Source: an uncultured Pelagibacteraceae bacterium (GTDB lineage: Bacteria; Pseudomonadota; Alphaproteobacteria; Pelagibacterales; Pelagibacteraceae). Taken from it: DNA of 49,606 bases. Of this stretch, positions 8,661 through 17,160 are shown piece by piece. The stretch is taken from positions 1 to 49,606 of the forward strand of contig CACOKI010000008.1 of NCBI GenBank assembly GCA_902627735.1, written 5' to 3'. The notes beneath the pieces were generated by a model. The model had not been told where the DNA came from. It made no database searches and worked only from the letters and a program-made list of their open reading frames with translations. The translations under genes were made by a program, and so were the position numbers. The first letter of the stretch is position 1. Each line of letters starts with the position of its first letter.

Positions 8661-9307
8661 TGAAAAATTTGATTCAAGTTGCTATTGATTCTCCTGCAGC
8701 GGCAGGAGCAGGAACACAAGCTAAATTGATATCAAAACATTATAAACTTTTTTATCTTGATACTGGGAAAATTTATAGATTTATAGCAAAGCTTAAAATC
8801 AAAAATAAAAAAAAATTTAATTATTTATTAGTTAAAAAAGAGATAAAGAAATTAAAAATTAGTAATTTAAATGACAAAAGTTTGATATCCAATAAAATTG
8901 CAATAGAGGCATCTATAGTTGCAAAAGATCCAAAAATAAGAAAAATTGTTAATAATTTTCAAATAAAGTGTGCCTATCATCCTCCAAAAAAATTTAATGG
9001 AAGTGTTCTTGATGGAAGAGATATCACAAGTGTAATAATGAAAGATGCTATGTTTAAATTTTTTATAACAGCTACAGTTAAAACAAGAGCATTACGAAGA
9101 TTTAAAGAATTAAGATCCTATAATAGAAAAATTTCATATAATGATGTACTAAAAAGTATTAAAAAACGTGATAAAAACGACTATAATAGAAAATACTCTC
9201 CTCTTAAGAAAACTAGAGATTCAATCTTGATTAATACAACAAATTTAACTAAAAGATCCTGCTTTTTAAAAATAAAAAATATAATGGATAAAAAAATTAA
9301 AATTTAA
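8660..9307 (+). CDS. cmk: cytidylate kinase family protein, P-loop lysine missing
   Basis: By position (aroA-cmk-rpsA) and overall motifs this is CMP/dCMP kinase: YLDTGKIYRF, DGRDITSVI, the RALRRFKEL lid region and DRNDYNRKYSPL-like segment (here KRDKNDYNRKYSPLKK). The N-terminal P-loop, normally G-P-x-x-x-G-K-G-T, reads S11-P-A-A-A-G-A17-G-T19. The invariant Walker A lysine is alanine and the first glycine is serine; I checked this in the codons (TCT CCT GCA GCG GCA GGA GCA GGA ACA). The 215-aa length is normal and the frame intact. It may use another lysine, have changed chemistry, or be weakly active. Overlaps rpsA start by one base. Confidence 0.85.
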   Translation: MKNLIQVAIDSPAAAGAGTQAKLISKHYKLFYLDTGKIYRFIAKLKIKNKKKFNYLLVKKEIKKLKISNLNDKSLISNKIAIEASIVAKDPKIRKIVNNFQIKCAYHPPKKFNGSVLDGRDITSVIMKDAMFKFFITATVKTRALRRFKELRSYNRKISYNDVLKSIKKRDKNDYNRKYSPLKKTRDSILINTTNLTKRSCFLKIKNIMDKKIKI

Positions 9308-11034
9308 TGGAAATATACAAGAATCTTACAGACCAAGCTTCAAAAGAATTCGAAAAGCTTCTAAATAGTCAACTGTCAAAAACTAAAATTGAAGAGGGAA
9401 AAATAATTGAAGGAAAAATTAATAAAATTACCGAAAAATTTGTTTTTCTTTTTATTGAAGGTTTAAAGAGTGAACCCGTACTTGATATCAATGAATTAAA
9501 AAGTATGGGTTGGGCTGAAAAAATCAAGATTGGAGAAAAAATTCCTGTCCTTTTAGAGCGTATAGAAGACAAAAATGGTGAAGTTTTAGTCTCAGCAAGT
9601 AAAGCACAAAAGATACGTGGGTGGGATAAGCTAGTAAAAGCTTATGAAAAAAATGAACCCATTATGGGAAAGATTACATCTAAGTGCAAAGGGGGATGTA
9701 TTGTTGAACATATTGATACTGGATCATTAATGTTTTTACCGGGCTCTCAAATAAGTGACAAACCATTAAAAGATATAAGTCATCTGATGAATGAGCCACA
9801 AAAATTTGCTCTTATCAAATTAGATAAGGTAAGAGGTAATGCTTGTGTATCAAGAAAAGAAATTATTTCTTCTTTCAAAAAAGAGGATAAAGCAAAAATT
9901 ATTGAGAAATATAAAGTTGGTGACATAATTAAAAAAGCAGAAGTTAAGGGATATAGTTCATTTGGTTGTTTTTTTAATGTAAATAATGAACTTGATGTTT
10001 TAGTTCATCTTCAGGAAATATCATATTCTAGAGTTAATCATCCAGATGAAGTTTTTAATATTGGAGAAAAACATGATCTAAAAGTTATTTCTGTAGATAA
10101 AGAAAAACTTCAAGTTGGATGTTCAGTAAAGCAATTATCACCTGATCCTTTTGAACATATAGAAAATTATGAGCTTAAAAAAATTTATAAGGTAAAAGTT
10201 GTAAAAATAATGGATTTTGGAGCTTTTTGTGAATTAGAACCTGGATTAACAACTTTGCTACATTCAAGTGAGCTTAGCTGGACAAAAAAGAATTTATCTC
10301 CAAAAAAAATACTTAAAGTTGGAGATGAAATAGATTGTGTCATAACTGAAATTGATAAAGAAAAAAGAAGAGTTGCTATTTCATACAAATTAGCTCAGGA
10401 AAACCCTTTTGAGTTATTTGAAAAAAAATACCCTGTAGGAACTATTGTCGAGGGTGAAATAGTTAATAAAAATGAATATTCTCTTTTTGTAAAAATTAAG
10501 GACTTAAATATTGATGCTTTCTTACATTGTAATGATCTAACTTATTTTAATAATGGTGAAGAAGAGCTAAATAAATATAAAAAAGGAGATAAAATAAAAG
10601 TAAAAGTTTTAGAGATCAAAACTTCAGAACAAAAAATAAGAGTTGGATTAAGACAAACTAAACAAGATCCACTTGATTTTTTCAAAGAAAAAAAAGTAAA
10701 TCAAACAGTCACAGTCAAAGTAATTTCTACTGATAGCAAAGGTTTAACCGTAAGACCAGAGGGATGTGAAATGGATTTTTTAATTAAAAAATCACAAATA
10801 GCAATTAATGCTTCTGATGCTCGCCCAAATAGATGGACTGGTGGTGAAAAACTAGATTGTGCAATAGCTGAAATTGACCTGGATAAAAGAAAAATTAATC
10901 TTAGTATCAAACTATTGGAAGAAATTGAGAAAAAAGAAGCATTAGAAAAATATGGCGCAGAAGGTTCAGGTAAAAATTTACCTTTTTCATCTTTATCAGA
11001 TGATTTAAAAAAGAAGGATAAAGTTAAAAAATAA
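9307..11034 (+). CDS. rpsA: 30S ribosomal protein S1
   Basis: Large RNA-binding ribosomal protein that brings mRNA to the 30S subunit. The 575 aa comprise six tandem S1 (OB-fold) domains from about residue 30 to 545. Repeated signatures are seen, for example VKIMDFGAFCELEPGLTTLLHSSELSW and GEIVNKNEYSLFVKI, each ending in a K-x-K/R-R-x-x-S/G-x-K pattern (RRVAISYK, RKINLSIK). A Lys-rich C-terminal tail closes the protein. It directly follows cmk, as in many proteobacteria, and precedes an IHF-like gene by 21 bases. S1 matters here because many genes in the window lack a clear Shine-Dalgarno. Confidence 0.96.
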   Translation: MEIYKNLTDQASKEFEKLLNSQLSKTKIEEGKIIEGKINKITEKFVFLFIEGLKSEPVLDINELKSMGWAEKIKIGEKIPVLLERIEDKNGEVLVSASKAQKIRGWDKLVKAYEKNEPIMGKITSKCKGGCIVEHIDTGSLMFLPGSQISDKPLKDISHLMNEPQKFALIKLDKVRGNACVSRKEIISSFKKEDKAKIIEKYKVGDIIKKAEVKGYSSFGCFFNVNNELDVLVHLQEISYSRVNHPDEVFNIGEKHDLKVISVDKEKLQVGCSVKQLSPDPFEHIENYELKKIYKVKVVKIMDFGAFCELEPGLTTLLHSSELSWTKKNLSPKKILKVGDEIDCVITEIDKEKRRVAISYKLAQENPFELFEKKYPVGTIVEGEIVNKNEYSLFVKIKDLNIDAFLHCNDLTYFNNGEEELNKYKKGDKIKVKVLEIKTSEQKIRVGLRQTKQDPLDFFKEKKVNQTVTVKVISTDSKGLTVRPEGCEMDFLIKKSQIAINASDARPNRWTGGEKLDCAIAEIDLDKRKINLSIKLLEEIEKKEALEKYGAEGSGKNLPFSSLSDDLKKKDKVKK

Positions 11035-11055
11035 AAACAAAAGAAGATTGAAAAG

Positions 11056-11349
11056 TTGGCTATTGTAAAATCTAAGCTTATAAAACAACTCTCAAAAAAT
11101 TTCCCTAATTTTCTAAAAAAAGATATTGAAAAATTTACAGATATTATTTTGAAAGAAATTCAACAATCACTTGGAAGAGGTGAAAGAGTTGAAATTAGAG
11201 GCTGGGGAACTTTAAGTACAAAAATTCAAAAATCCTCAATAAGAAGAAATCCAAAAACTGGGGAAAAAATTGCAGTACCGTCTAAAAAAGTTATTCAGTG
11301 GAAAATGAGTAAAGAAATGTTTAAAAAGATTAATAATGAAGAAGAATAA
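11056..11349 (+). CDS. ihfB: integration host factor beta / HU-family DNA-bending protein
   Basis: Small (97 aa) DNA-bending protein of the bacterial histone-like fold. It starts at TTG 11056 (read MAIVKSKLIKQL), with an AAGAAG-type Shine-Dalgarno about 10 bases ahead. The dimer helices come first, then VEIRGWGTLSTKIQKS and the minor-groove arm RRNPKTGEKIAVPSKK, which contains the intercalating proline. The VEIRGWG form and the position after rpsA match IHF beta rather than HU. The final codons overlap the pyrF start by 14 bases. No ihfA is present in the window. Confidence 0.88.
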   Translation: MAIVKSKLIKQLSKNFPNFLKKDIEKFTDIILKEIQQSLGRGERVEIRGWGTLSTKIQKSSIRRNPKTGEKIAVPSKKVIQWKMSKEMFKKINNEEE

Positions 11350-12010
11350 AATATTTGTTGCTTGTGATAGTACTAATATTTCAAAAATTCAAAAAATAAT
11401 CAAAGAAACTTCAAATACAGAATTAGAAATTGGTTATAAATTCGGTTTAGAATTTTTAAACTCTAAAAATGGTAGAAATTTTATATCAAAATTAAAAAAA
11501 AAAATAATTTTTGCTGACCTAAAAATACATGATATTCCAAATACATGTGTGTCTACAATAAAAGCAATTAAAGACTTAAAGGTAAATTATTTAACTATGC
11601 ATATTAGCTCAGGTTTAAATGCTCTTAAAGCTGTTAAAAAAGTATCAGGTAAAATTAAGTTAGTAGGAGTAACAATTCTTACTTCTTTAGATAACAAAAT
11701 ATTAAAAGAAATTGGATTTAATAAAGATGTTAAAAAAATAGTTTATAATCAAGCTAAACTTGCAGCTAAAGCTAAATTAGATGCCATAGTATGCAGTGCT
11801 CAGGAAGTAAATATAGTTAAAAAAGTCTTCAAAAAAGAAATAATAACTCCTGGAATAAGGTTTGACTCAAAAACAAATGATCAAAAAAGAACCTTGACAC
11901 CTAAGCAAGCATATAAAAATGGAAGCGATTGGCTTGTTATTGGAAGGCCAATTATCAAAGGTAATATTAATGCTAACATACGAAAATTAATTGATCATTT
12001 AAGTCAATGA
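11336..12010 (+). CDS. pyrF: orotidine 5'-phosphate decarboxylase
   Basis: Last step of UMP synthesis. The 224-aa beta/alpha barrel shows VACDS near the N terminus for the first Asp, the catalytic FADLKIHDIPNT segment (Asp-Lys-x-x-Asp network), and the phosphate-binding end TPGIRFDS...WLVIGRPI. Start ATG overlaps the 3' end of the IHF-like gene by 14 bases in another frame, and its stop overlaps the trpF start as ATGA, so translation of the group is probably coupled. Confidence 0.93.
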   Translation: MKKNKIFVACDSTNISKIQKIIKETSNTELEIGYKFGLEFLNSKNGRNFISKLKKKIIFADLKIHDIPNTCVSTIKAIKDLKVNYLTMHISSGLNALKAVKKVSGKIKLVGVTILTSLDNKILKEIGFNKDVKKIVYNQAKLAAKAKLDAIVCSAQEVNIVKKVFKKEIITPGIRFDSKTNDQKRTLTPKQAYKNGSDWLVIGRPIIKGNINANIRKLIDHLSQ

Positions 12011-12624
12011 TCCTAAAATCTAAAATTTGTGGAATTTCAGACGCTAAAGTTTTAAATTTTATAGTTAATCACAGCCACCCACCACAATTTGTAGGTTTTA
12101 TTGTTAATTACCCAAAATCAAAAAGGCATGTTGATATTCAAAAATTAAAAGATCTTATGAAAATTAAAAAAAAAAATTCTTTTTATGTTGCAGTCCTAGT
12201 AAATCCAAATCACAATATTCTTGAGGAAATTAAGGATTTACCGTTTGATTATTATCAACTTTATGATTGTGATCTTGATAAAATAAAATCAATAAAAAGA
12301 GATTACAAAAAAAAAGTAATCACCGCAATAACTGTAAAAGATAAAGGAGATGAAAATAAATATAAAAAATTTACTGATGTAACAGATATTTATTTATTTG
12401 ATAGTAAGGGATATGAAAATAGTATGTCATTTGATCACGCACTTATTGAAAATTTGAATTTAGATAAAGAAGTTATGATTGCTGGCAACATTCAAATTAA
12501 TGATAATCTTGAAAATTTAAAAAAAATAGCACATATTATTGATATATCTGGCGGATTAGAAACTGATGGATTAAAAGATATTTCCAAAATAGAAATTTTT
12601 TTAAATAAAATGAAAAATTTGTAA
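12007..12624 (+). CDS. trpF: phosphoribosylanthranilate isomerase
   Basis: Third reaction of tryptophan synthesis, an Amadori rearrangement. The 205-aa barrel starts with KICGISDAKVL, containing the catalytic Cys, and the general acid Asp is in YLFDSKGYENSMSFDH, which aligns with the LLDS-x-G-G-x-G-x-x-FDW region. The end, DISGGLETDGLKD, matches SSGVE-x-x-G-x-KD. Sequence is more divergent than usual (NYPKSKRHV for F-x-P-x-SPR-x-V; QLYDCD for QLHGxE). It begins at ATGA overlapping pyrF and ends one base before trpB. Confidence 0.85.
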   Translation: MILKSKICGISDAKVLNFIVNHSHPPQFVGFIVNYPKSKRHVDIQKLKDLMKIKKKNSFYVAVLVNPNHNILEEIKDLPFDYYQLYDCDLDKIKSIKRDYKKKVITAITVKDKGDENKYKKFTDVTDIYLFDSKGYENSMSFDHALIENLNLDKEVMIAGNIQINDNLENLKKIAHIIDISGGLETDGLKDISKIEIFLNKMKNL

Positions 12625-12625
12625 T

Positions 12626-13855
12626 ATGAAAATAAAAAAAAAGGTCCCCTTAATTGACCAACATGACAAATATGGATTTTGGGGTAGAAAATTTGGTGGA
12701 AGCTTTATTCCTGAAACTCTTAAAAAACCAATTGAAGACTTAACAATAAGATTTGAAAAACTAAGAAAAGATAAAAAATTCATAAAAAAAAGGGATTTTT
12801 ATTTTCAAAATTACATTGGTTCTCCAACCTCTTTTGTAAAATTAGAAAATCTATCTAGCCATTTAGGAGGAGCACAAATTTGGGCGAAAGTTGTTTCAGA
12901 AGCTAATGGCGGAGCTCACAAAATATACAACGCTACAGTTCATGCTTTAATATGTAAAGCCATGGGTAAAAAGTACATTGTAGGTGATACTGGGGCTGGG
13001 TATGCGGGCAAAATGTTAAGTATGGCTGCTAAAAAATTTGGTCTCAAATGTAAAATTTTTATGGGTGCAAAAGATATTAAGAGACAAAAACCTAACTGTG
13101 ATGCAATGAGAAAAAATGGTGCTGAAATTGTGCCTGTTTATTCTGGAAGTCAGACTCTAGTAGATGCTGTAAGTGAATGTATGAGATATTGGGTATCAAA
13201 TTGTGACAACACACACATGTGTGTAGGCTCCACTGTTGGACCAAATATTTTTGTTAAAATTTGTGGATGGAGTACAGCACAAATTTCAAGAGAATTAAAA
13301 AATCAATTAATAAAAGAATTTAAAAAAATACCCAAAAAAATTAAACTTATTAATTGTGTGGGAGGTGGTAGTTCTGCTTATGGTTTTTGGAGTGAATTTA
13401 TAGATTATAACAAGAAACAGGTTGAACTAATTGGTGTTGAAGCAGGTGGTCCAAAAAATTCAAAATTACATGCCGCGCCTTTAAGTAGAAATGCTAAAAT
13501 TGGAATTCTCCACGGTGCAGCTTCCTATGTTTGTCAAAATAACGAAGGTCAAATTCACGAAACGGAGTCGATAAGTGCTGGTCTTGATTATCCTGGAGTA
13601 AGCCCAATACACTGTTTTTTAAAAGATACAAAAAGAGCAAGATATACTTATGCAACCGATGAAGAAGCTTTAAATGCATATAAATTAGTAACTAAATTTG
13701 AAAGATTAAATCCTAGTTTAGAACCTAGTCATGCTTTTGCAGAAGCAATTAAGATTGCTCCAAAACTTAGTAAAGATACAATTTGTATTGTAAATTCTTG
13801 TGGGGATGCAAAAAAAGATAGAGACATATTAAAACAAAGATTAGGAAAATATTAA
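12626..13855 (+). CDS. trpB: tryptophan synthase beta-chain-like PLP enzyme, divergent active site
   Basis: PLP-dependent beta-replacement enzyme; in tryptophan synthase it joins indole and serine. The fold and length (409 aa) fit TrpB: KYGFWGRKFGGSFIPETL at the start, GGAHKIYN with cofactor Lys99, GGGSSAYGFW phosphate loop and SISAGLDYPGVSP. Several normally invariant residues differ. The segment before the lysine reads VSEANGGAHK instead of EDLNHTGAHK; the catalytic Glu (Salmonella Glu109) is Asp121 in GDTGAG; QHG after it is YAG; and the ring-nitrogen Ser region (NLSGRGDKD) is NSCGDAKKD at 390-398. It lies between trpF and trpA, so a tryptophan role is likely, but the activity may be altered. 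Confidence 0.85.
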   Translation: MKIKKKVPLIDQHDKYGFWGRKFGGSFIPETLKKPIEDLTIRFEKLRKDKKFIKKRDFYFQNYIGSPTSFVKLENLSSHLGGAQIWAKVVSEANGGAHKIYNATVHALICKAMGKKYIVGDTGAGYAGKMLSMAAKKFGLKCKIFMGAKDIKRQKPNCDAMRKNGAEIVPVYSGSQTLVDAVSECMRYWVSNCDNTHMCVGSTVGPNIFVKICGWSTAQISRELKNQLIKEFKKIPKKIKLINCVGGGSSAYGFWSEFIDYNKKQVELIGVEAGGPKNSKLHAAPLSRNAKIGILHGAASYVCQNNEGQIHETESISAGLDYPGVSPIHCFLKDTKRARYTYATDEEALNAYKLVTKFERLNPSLEPSHAFAEAIKIAPKLSKDTICIVNSCGDAKKDRDILKQRLGKY

Positions 13856-14658
13856 TGATTAATTCTTTGATCCATCAAACATTTAAAGTAACTAAGAATG
13901 AAAATAGACCTGCTCTTCTCACATATACTGTTGCGGGAGATAATACAAAAAAAAAATCTCTAGAAATTCTCAAATCAATCTCTAATTATGCAGATATTTG
14001 TGAGTTGGGTTTTCCTCACAATACTCCAATCGCTGATGGCGGTCAGATCCAAACCAGCGCTTACCGGGCTATAAAAAATGGAATTAAAATAAACGACGTT
14101 TTTTCGATTGTAGCTCAATTTAAAAAACTCAAGAAAAACAAACCAATTATTTTGATGGGTTATTATAATATGATTTATCAATATGATGAAAATAAATTCA
14201 TTAAAAAATGTCAAAAGTCGAAAGTAGACGGTCTAATAGTTGTAGATTTACCATTTCCTGAAAATAAAACTTTTGCTAAAAAATGTAAAAAAAAAAATAT
14301 AAATTTTATTCAACTTATTTCACCCACTACATCAAGAACACGTTTAAAACAAATTATCAAAAATTCTCATGATATGATTTATTATATTAGTATGTTATCT
14401 ACAACCGGAGGAAAATTGAAAGTTTCTCCAAAAAAAATATTAGAGGAATATTCAAAAATAAAAAAACAAAATTTATCTAAAAACGTAGTAATAGGATTCG
14501 GAATAACTGAAAAAACCATAAATTCTCTTAAAAAAGCTGACGGATTAGTTGTTGGAAGTGTAATTTGTAAGGAAATAACTAACTCAATTAAAAAAAGACA
14601 AAATGCTGTCACAAATGTTACTAATGTAGTGAAAAGATTAAAAAATAAAATTAAATGA
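13855..14658 (+). CDS. trpA: tryptophan synthase alpha chain
   Basis: Cleaves indole-3-glycerol phosphate to indole, which is channelled to TrpB. The 267-aa barrel keeps the catalytic Glu in CELGFPHNTP and Asp in IADGGQIQ, the DLPFPE loop, GFGITEKTIN and the phosphate-binding VVGSVICK. Loop 6, usually SRAGVTG, reads SMLSTTGG, so the arginine and neighbouring residues that close over the substrate have changed, in parallel with the changes in TrpB. Start overlaps the trpB stop by one base and its own stop overlaps accD by four (ATGA). Confidence 0.87.
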   Translation: MINSLIHQTFKVTKNENRPALLTYTVAGDNTKKKSLEILKSISNYADICELGFPHNTPIADGGQIQTSAYRAIKNGIKINDVFSIVAQFKKLKKNKPIILMGYYNMIYQYDENKFIKKCQKSKVDGLIVVDLPFPENKTFAKKCKKKNINFIQLISPTTSRTRLKQIIKNSHDMIYYISMLSTTGGKLKVSPKKILEEYSKIKKQNLSKNVVIGFGITEKTINSLKKADGLVVGSVICKEITNSIKKRQNAVTNVTNVVKRLKNKIK

Positions 14659-15590
14659 ACTGGATAACAAAAATAATCAAAGCAGGGGAAAAAATTAAAT
14701 CTGCAATCCACAAAAGAGCTACTAAAGAGGATATGGCCAATAGTGATTGGACTTCTTGTTGTAAAGGACCAATTTTAAAAAAAGATTTAGAAGACAACCT
14801 TTGGGTTTGTCCTGAACCTGAGTGCAATAAACATCATCGAATAAGTCCGAAACAAAGATTTGATATTTTGTTTGGAAAAAATAATTATGAAGTGTTTAAA
14901 ACACCAATTCCAAAAGATGATCCTTTGAATTGGAATGACTCAAAATCATACAAAGATAGATTAAAAGCTGCTAGAAAAAAAACTGGACTAGATTGTGGAA
15001 TGATGGTTGTTAGCGGATCAATCAATAATATTAAAATTACTGCAGTAGCATCAGATTTTGACTTTTTGGGTGCCTCAATGGCTGCTGCTGAGGGAGAAGC
15101 TTTCTTGTATGGAGTTCAACATGCAATTGAAAACCAAACACCTTTTTTATGTGTGAGTGCTGGAGGTGGAATGAGAATGATGGAGAGTTTAATTTCTTTG
15201 TCGCAGATGACCAGAACAACTTTAGCAATTAATGAATTAAAAAAAAATAATCTTCCATATTTAGTTTGCATTACAGATCCTACTGCAGGTGGAATTACAG
15301 CATCTTATGCAATGTTAGGAGATATTCATATCGCTGAACCCGGTGCTCTAATAGCTTTTGCAGGAGCTCGTGTGATCCAAGGAACTGTTAAAGAAGAACT
15401 TCCTGAAGGTTTTCAAAAAAGTGAATATGTTGAAAAAACAGGATTTATAGACTTAATTGTTGAAAGAAAAAATCTATCAGAAAAAATTGGAACTTTATTA
15501 TCGATATTGTTAAAGAAAAATTCTGTTATAAGTTCTGAAGAAAATGAAACTTCAGAAAATAGTCAATCGCTTACAAAAGCTGCATCCTAA
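14655..15590 (+). CDS. accD: acetyl-CoA carboxylase carboxyltransferase subunit beta
   Basis: Part of the AccA2D2 carboxyltransferase that makes malonyl-CoA for fatty-acid synthesis. The 311 aa contain an N-terminal zinc ribbon and a crotonase-like domain with GEAFLYGVQHAIE, TDPTAGGITASYAMLGD, AEPGALIAFAGARVI and LPEGFQKSEY. Two segments are unusual. The ribbon cysteines are spaced as CC and C-x4-C (SCCKG, VCPEPEC) rather than two C-x2-C pairs. The oxyanion-loop motif SGGARM reads AGGGMRM. It overlaps trpA by four bases and folC by 47; a trp-accD-folC order is common in proteobacteria. Confidence 0.9.
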   Translation: MNWITKIIKAGEKIKSAIHKRATKEDMANSDWTSCCKGPILKKDLEDNLWVCPEPECNKHHRISPKQRFDILFGKNNYEVFKTPIPKDDPLNWNDSKSYKDRLKAARKKTGLDCGMMVVSGSINNIKITAVASDFDFLGASMAAAEGEAFLYGVQHAIENQTPFLCVSAGGGMRMMESLISLSQMTRTTLAINELKKNNLPYLVCITDPTAGGITASYAMLGDIHIAEPGALIAFAGARVIQGTVKEELPEGFQKSEYVEKTGFIDLIVERKNLSEKIGTLLSILLKKNSVISSEENETSENSQSLTKAAS

Positions 15591-16812
15591 AGAAATTGAT
15601 CTTAGTTTAGATCGTATAAAACTTCTTTGTAAAAAATTAGGAAATCCGCAAGATGAAATAAATTGTATCCAAGTCTGTGGTACAAATGGAAAAGGAAGCA
15701 CAATTTCTTTTTTAAGATCAATTCTTAAAGAGGCTAATATTAAATGTAATATTTATACTTCGCCTCATGTCAAATGTATTAATGAAAGATTTATATACAA
15801 TGATCAAATGATAAGTGACGATGATCTTTCGAATTTATTAAATGAAATTGAAGAAACTAATAATGGTCAACCTTTAACATATTTTGAGGCTCTTACAGCT
15901 GCATTCTTTCATGGATGTAAAAAGTATAAACATAATCTAGTCATTGCAGAATTCGGTTTGTTTGGAAGGGGTGATGCTGTTAATATTCTAAAAAAAAATC
16001 TTTGTAATATAGTGACTTCTTGTAGTGAAGATCATTTAGATTGGTTACCAAAAGATCATAGAAATATTGAAAGAATTATTTTCGAAAAAACCTCATCCTT
16101 ACTCAACTCAAATATAGTAGTTGCAAAACAAAGCTCTAATGAGATTACAGAATGTATTAAAAAGAATATTTCTAAAAATAGTGCAAATAAATATTACTTT
16201 AAGGAAAATTATAACTTTGTTTTAAAAGAAAATGATTTCTTTTATTATGAAGATAAATATGGAAATTTAGAAATTCCTAGACCAAATTTAAATGGTCAAT
16301 TTCAAATCGAAAATGCATCTACAGCTATTGCAACATTAAGAATTTTAGAGGATATAAAAATTAAGGACCAACACATAATAGATGGAATTCAAAAAACATA
16401 TAATATTGCTAGATTGGAGGAGATTAAATCTGGTAAAATTAAAGATCTAGTTAAAAACAATAGACTAATTCTGGACTCATCACATAACCCAGGAGGAGCA
16501 AAAGTTCTTAATGAATATCTGCAAACTCTTGATTGCAACAAGCATGTAATTATTGGAATGATGGCCAATAAAGATCATGAAAAATATATATCTTATTTCA
16601 AAAATATTTCCTCTTTAACAACAATTGATATTCCTAATCAACCAAACGCAATAGGTGGAAAAGAGTTAAAAGAAAAATTTAAAGATTTCCCTAATGTTCA
16701 GTACAAAAAAAACATTAAAGATGCTATTAAATCAATACCTCTAAGAGAAAATGATTTATTATTAATCACAGGTTCTTTATATTTAAGTGGAGAATTTTTT
16801 AATTTGAATTAA
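15544..16812 (+). CDS. folC: bifunctional dihydrofolate/folylpolyglutamate synthase
   Basis: Mur-ligase-family enzyme that adds glutamate to dihydropteroate and to folates. The 422-aa product has the P-loop GTNGKGST near residue 45, YTSPH, the LFGRGDAVN segment, and SSHNPGG in the C-terminal domain. The ATG at 15544 gives a natural N terminus (MKLQKIVNRLQKLHP, ending in the ID-L-L-R-like IDLSLDRI) and places the start 47 bases inside accD in another frame. Its stop overlaps the stop of the convergent thioredoxin gene by four bases. Confidence 0.92.
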   Translation: MKLQKIVNRLQKLHPKEIDLSLDRIKLLCKKLGNPQDEINCIQVCGTNGKGSTISFLRSILKEANIKCNIYTSPHVKCINERFIYNDQMISDDDLSNLLNEIEETNNGQPLTYFEALTAAFFHGCKKYKHNLVIAEFGLFGRGDAVNILKKNLCNIVTSCSEDHLDWLPKDHRNIERIIFEKTSSLLNSNIVVAKQSSNEITECIKKNISKNSANKYYFKENYNFVLKENDFFYYEDKYGNLEIPRPNLNGQFQIENASTAIATLRILEDIKIKDQHIIDGIQKTYNIARLEEIKSGKIKDLVKNNRLILDSSHNPGGAKVLNEYLQTLDCNKHVIIGMMANKDHEKYISYFKNISSLTTIDIPNQPNAIGGKELKEKFKDFPNVQYKKNIKDAIKSIPLRENDLLLITGSLYLSGEFFNLN

Positions 16813-17126
16813 ATATTTTTTTCTAAAAATTCTTTCATATTACTTTCTGGAACACCACCAACTTTTCTATCAACCTCAATACCTTTTTTATAGATTATAA
16901 CTGTTGGCACACCTCTAATTCCTGCGGCACTACCTGTATTTATTCCACCATCCTCAATGTCTGCATAATAAAAGCTTGCTTTACCTTTGTATTCATCAGC
17001 CAGTTTATCCATTATTGGTTTAAGAGCTTTACAAGGACCACACCATGCAGCACTAAATTGGATTACTGAAATATCTTCATTTTTTATTTTACTATCAAAA
17101 TCTTCATCTTTAAAATCTGTAAGCAT
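16809..17126 (-). CDS. trxA: thioredoxin
   Basis: Cytoplasmic disulfide reductase. The 105-aa protein has the WCGPCK active site near residue 28-33, the cis-proline region RGVPTVIIYK near 75, and a GG-V/GV stretch near the C terminus, so it is a complete classical thioredoxin. An acidic insertion-like segment (DIEDGGINTGSAAG) replaces the usual VDxDxNxxxA. It converges on folC with a 4-base overlap and lies 34 bases downstream of the ExoI-like gene on the same strand. Confidence 0.92.
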   Translation of the reverse strand: MLTDFKDEDFDSKIKNEDISVIQFSAAWCGPCKALKPIMDKLADEYKGKASFYYADIEDGGINTGSAAGIRGVPTVIIYKKGIEVDRKVGGVPESNMKEFLEKNI

Positions 17127-17160
17127 ATGATCTATCTATAATGATTATCATCAATGTCAA

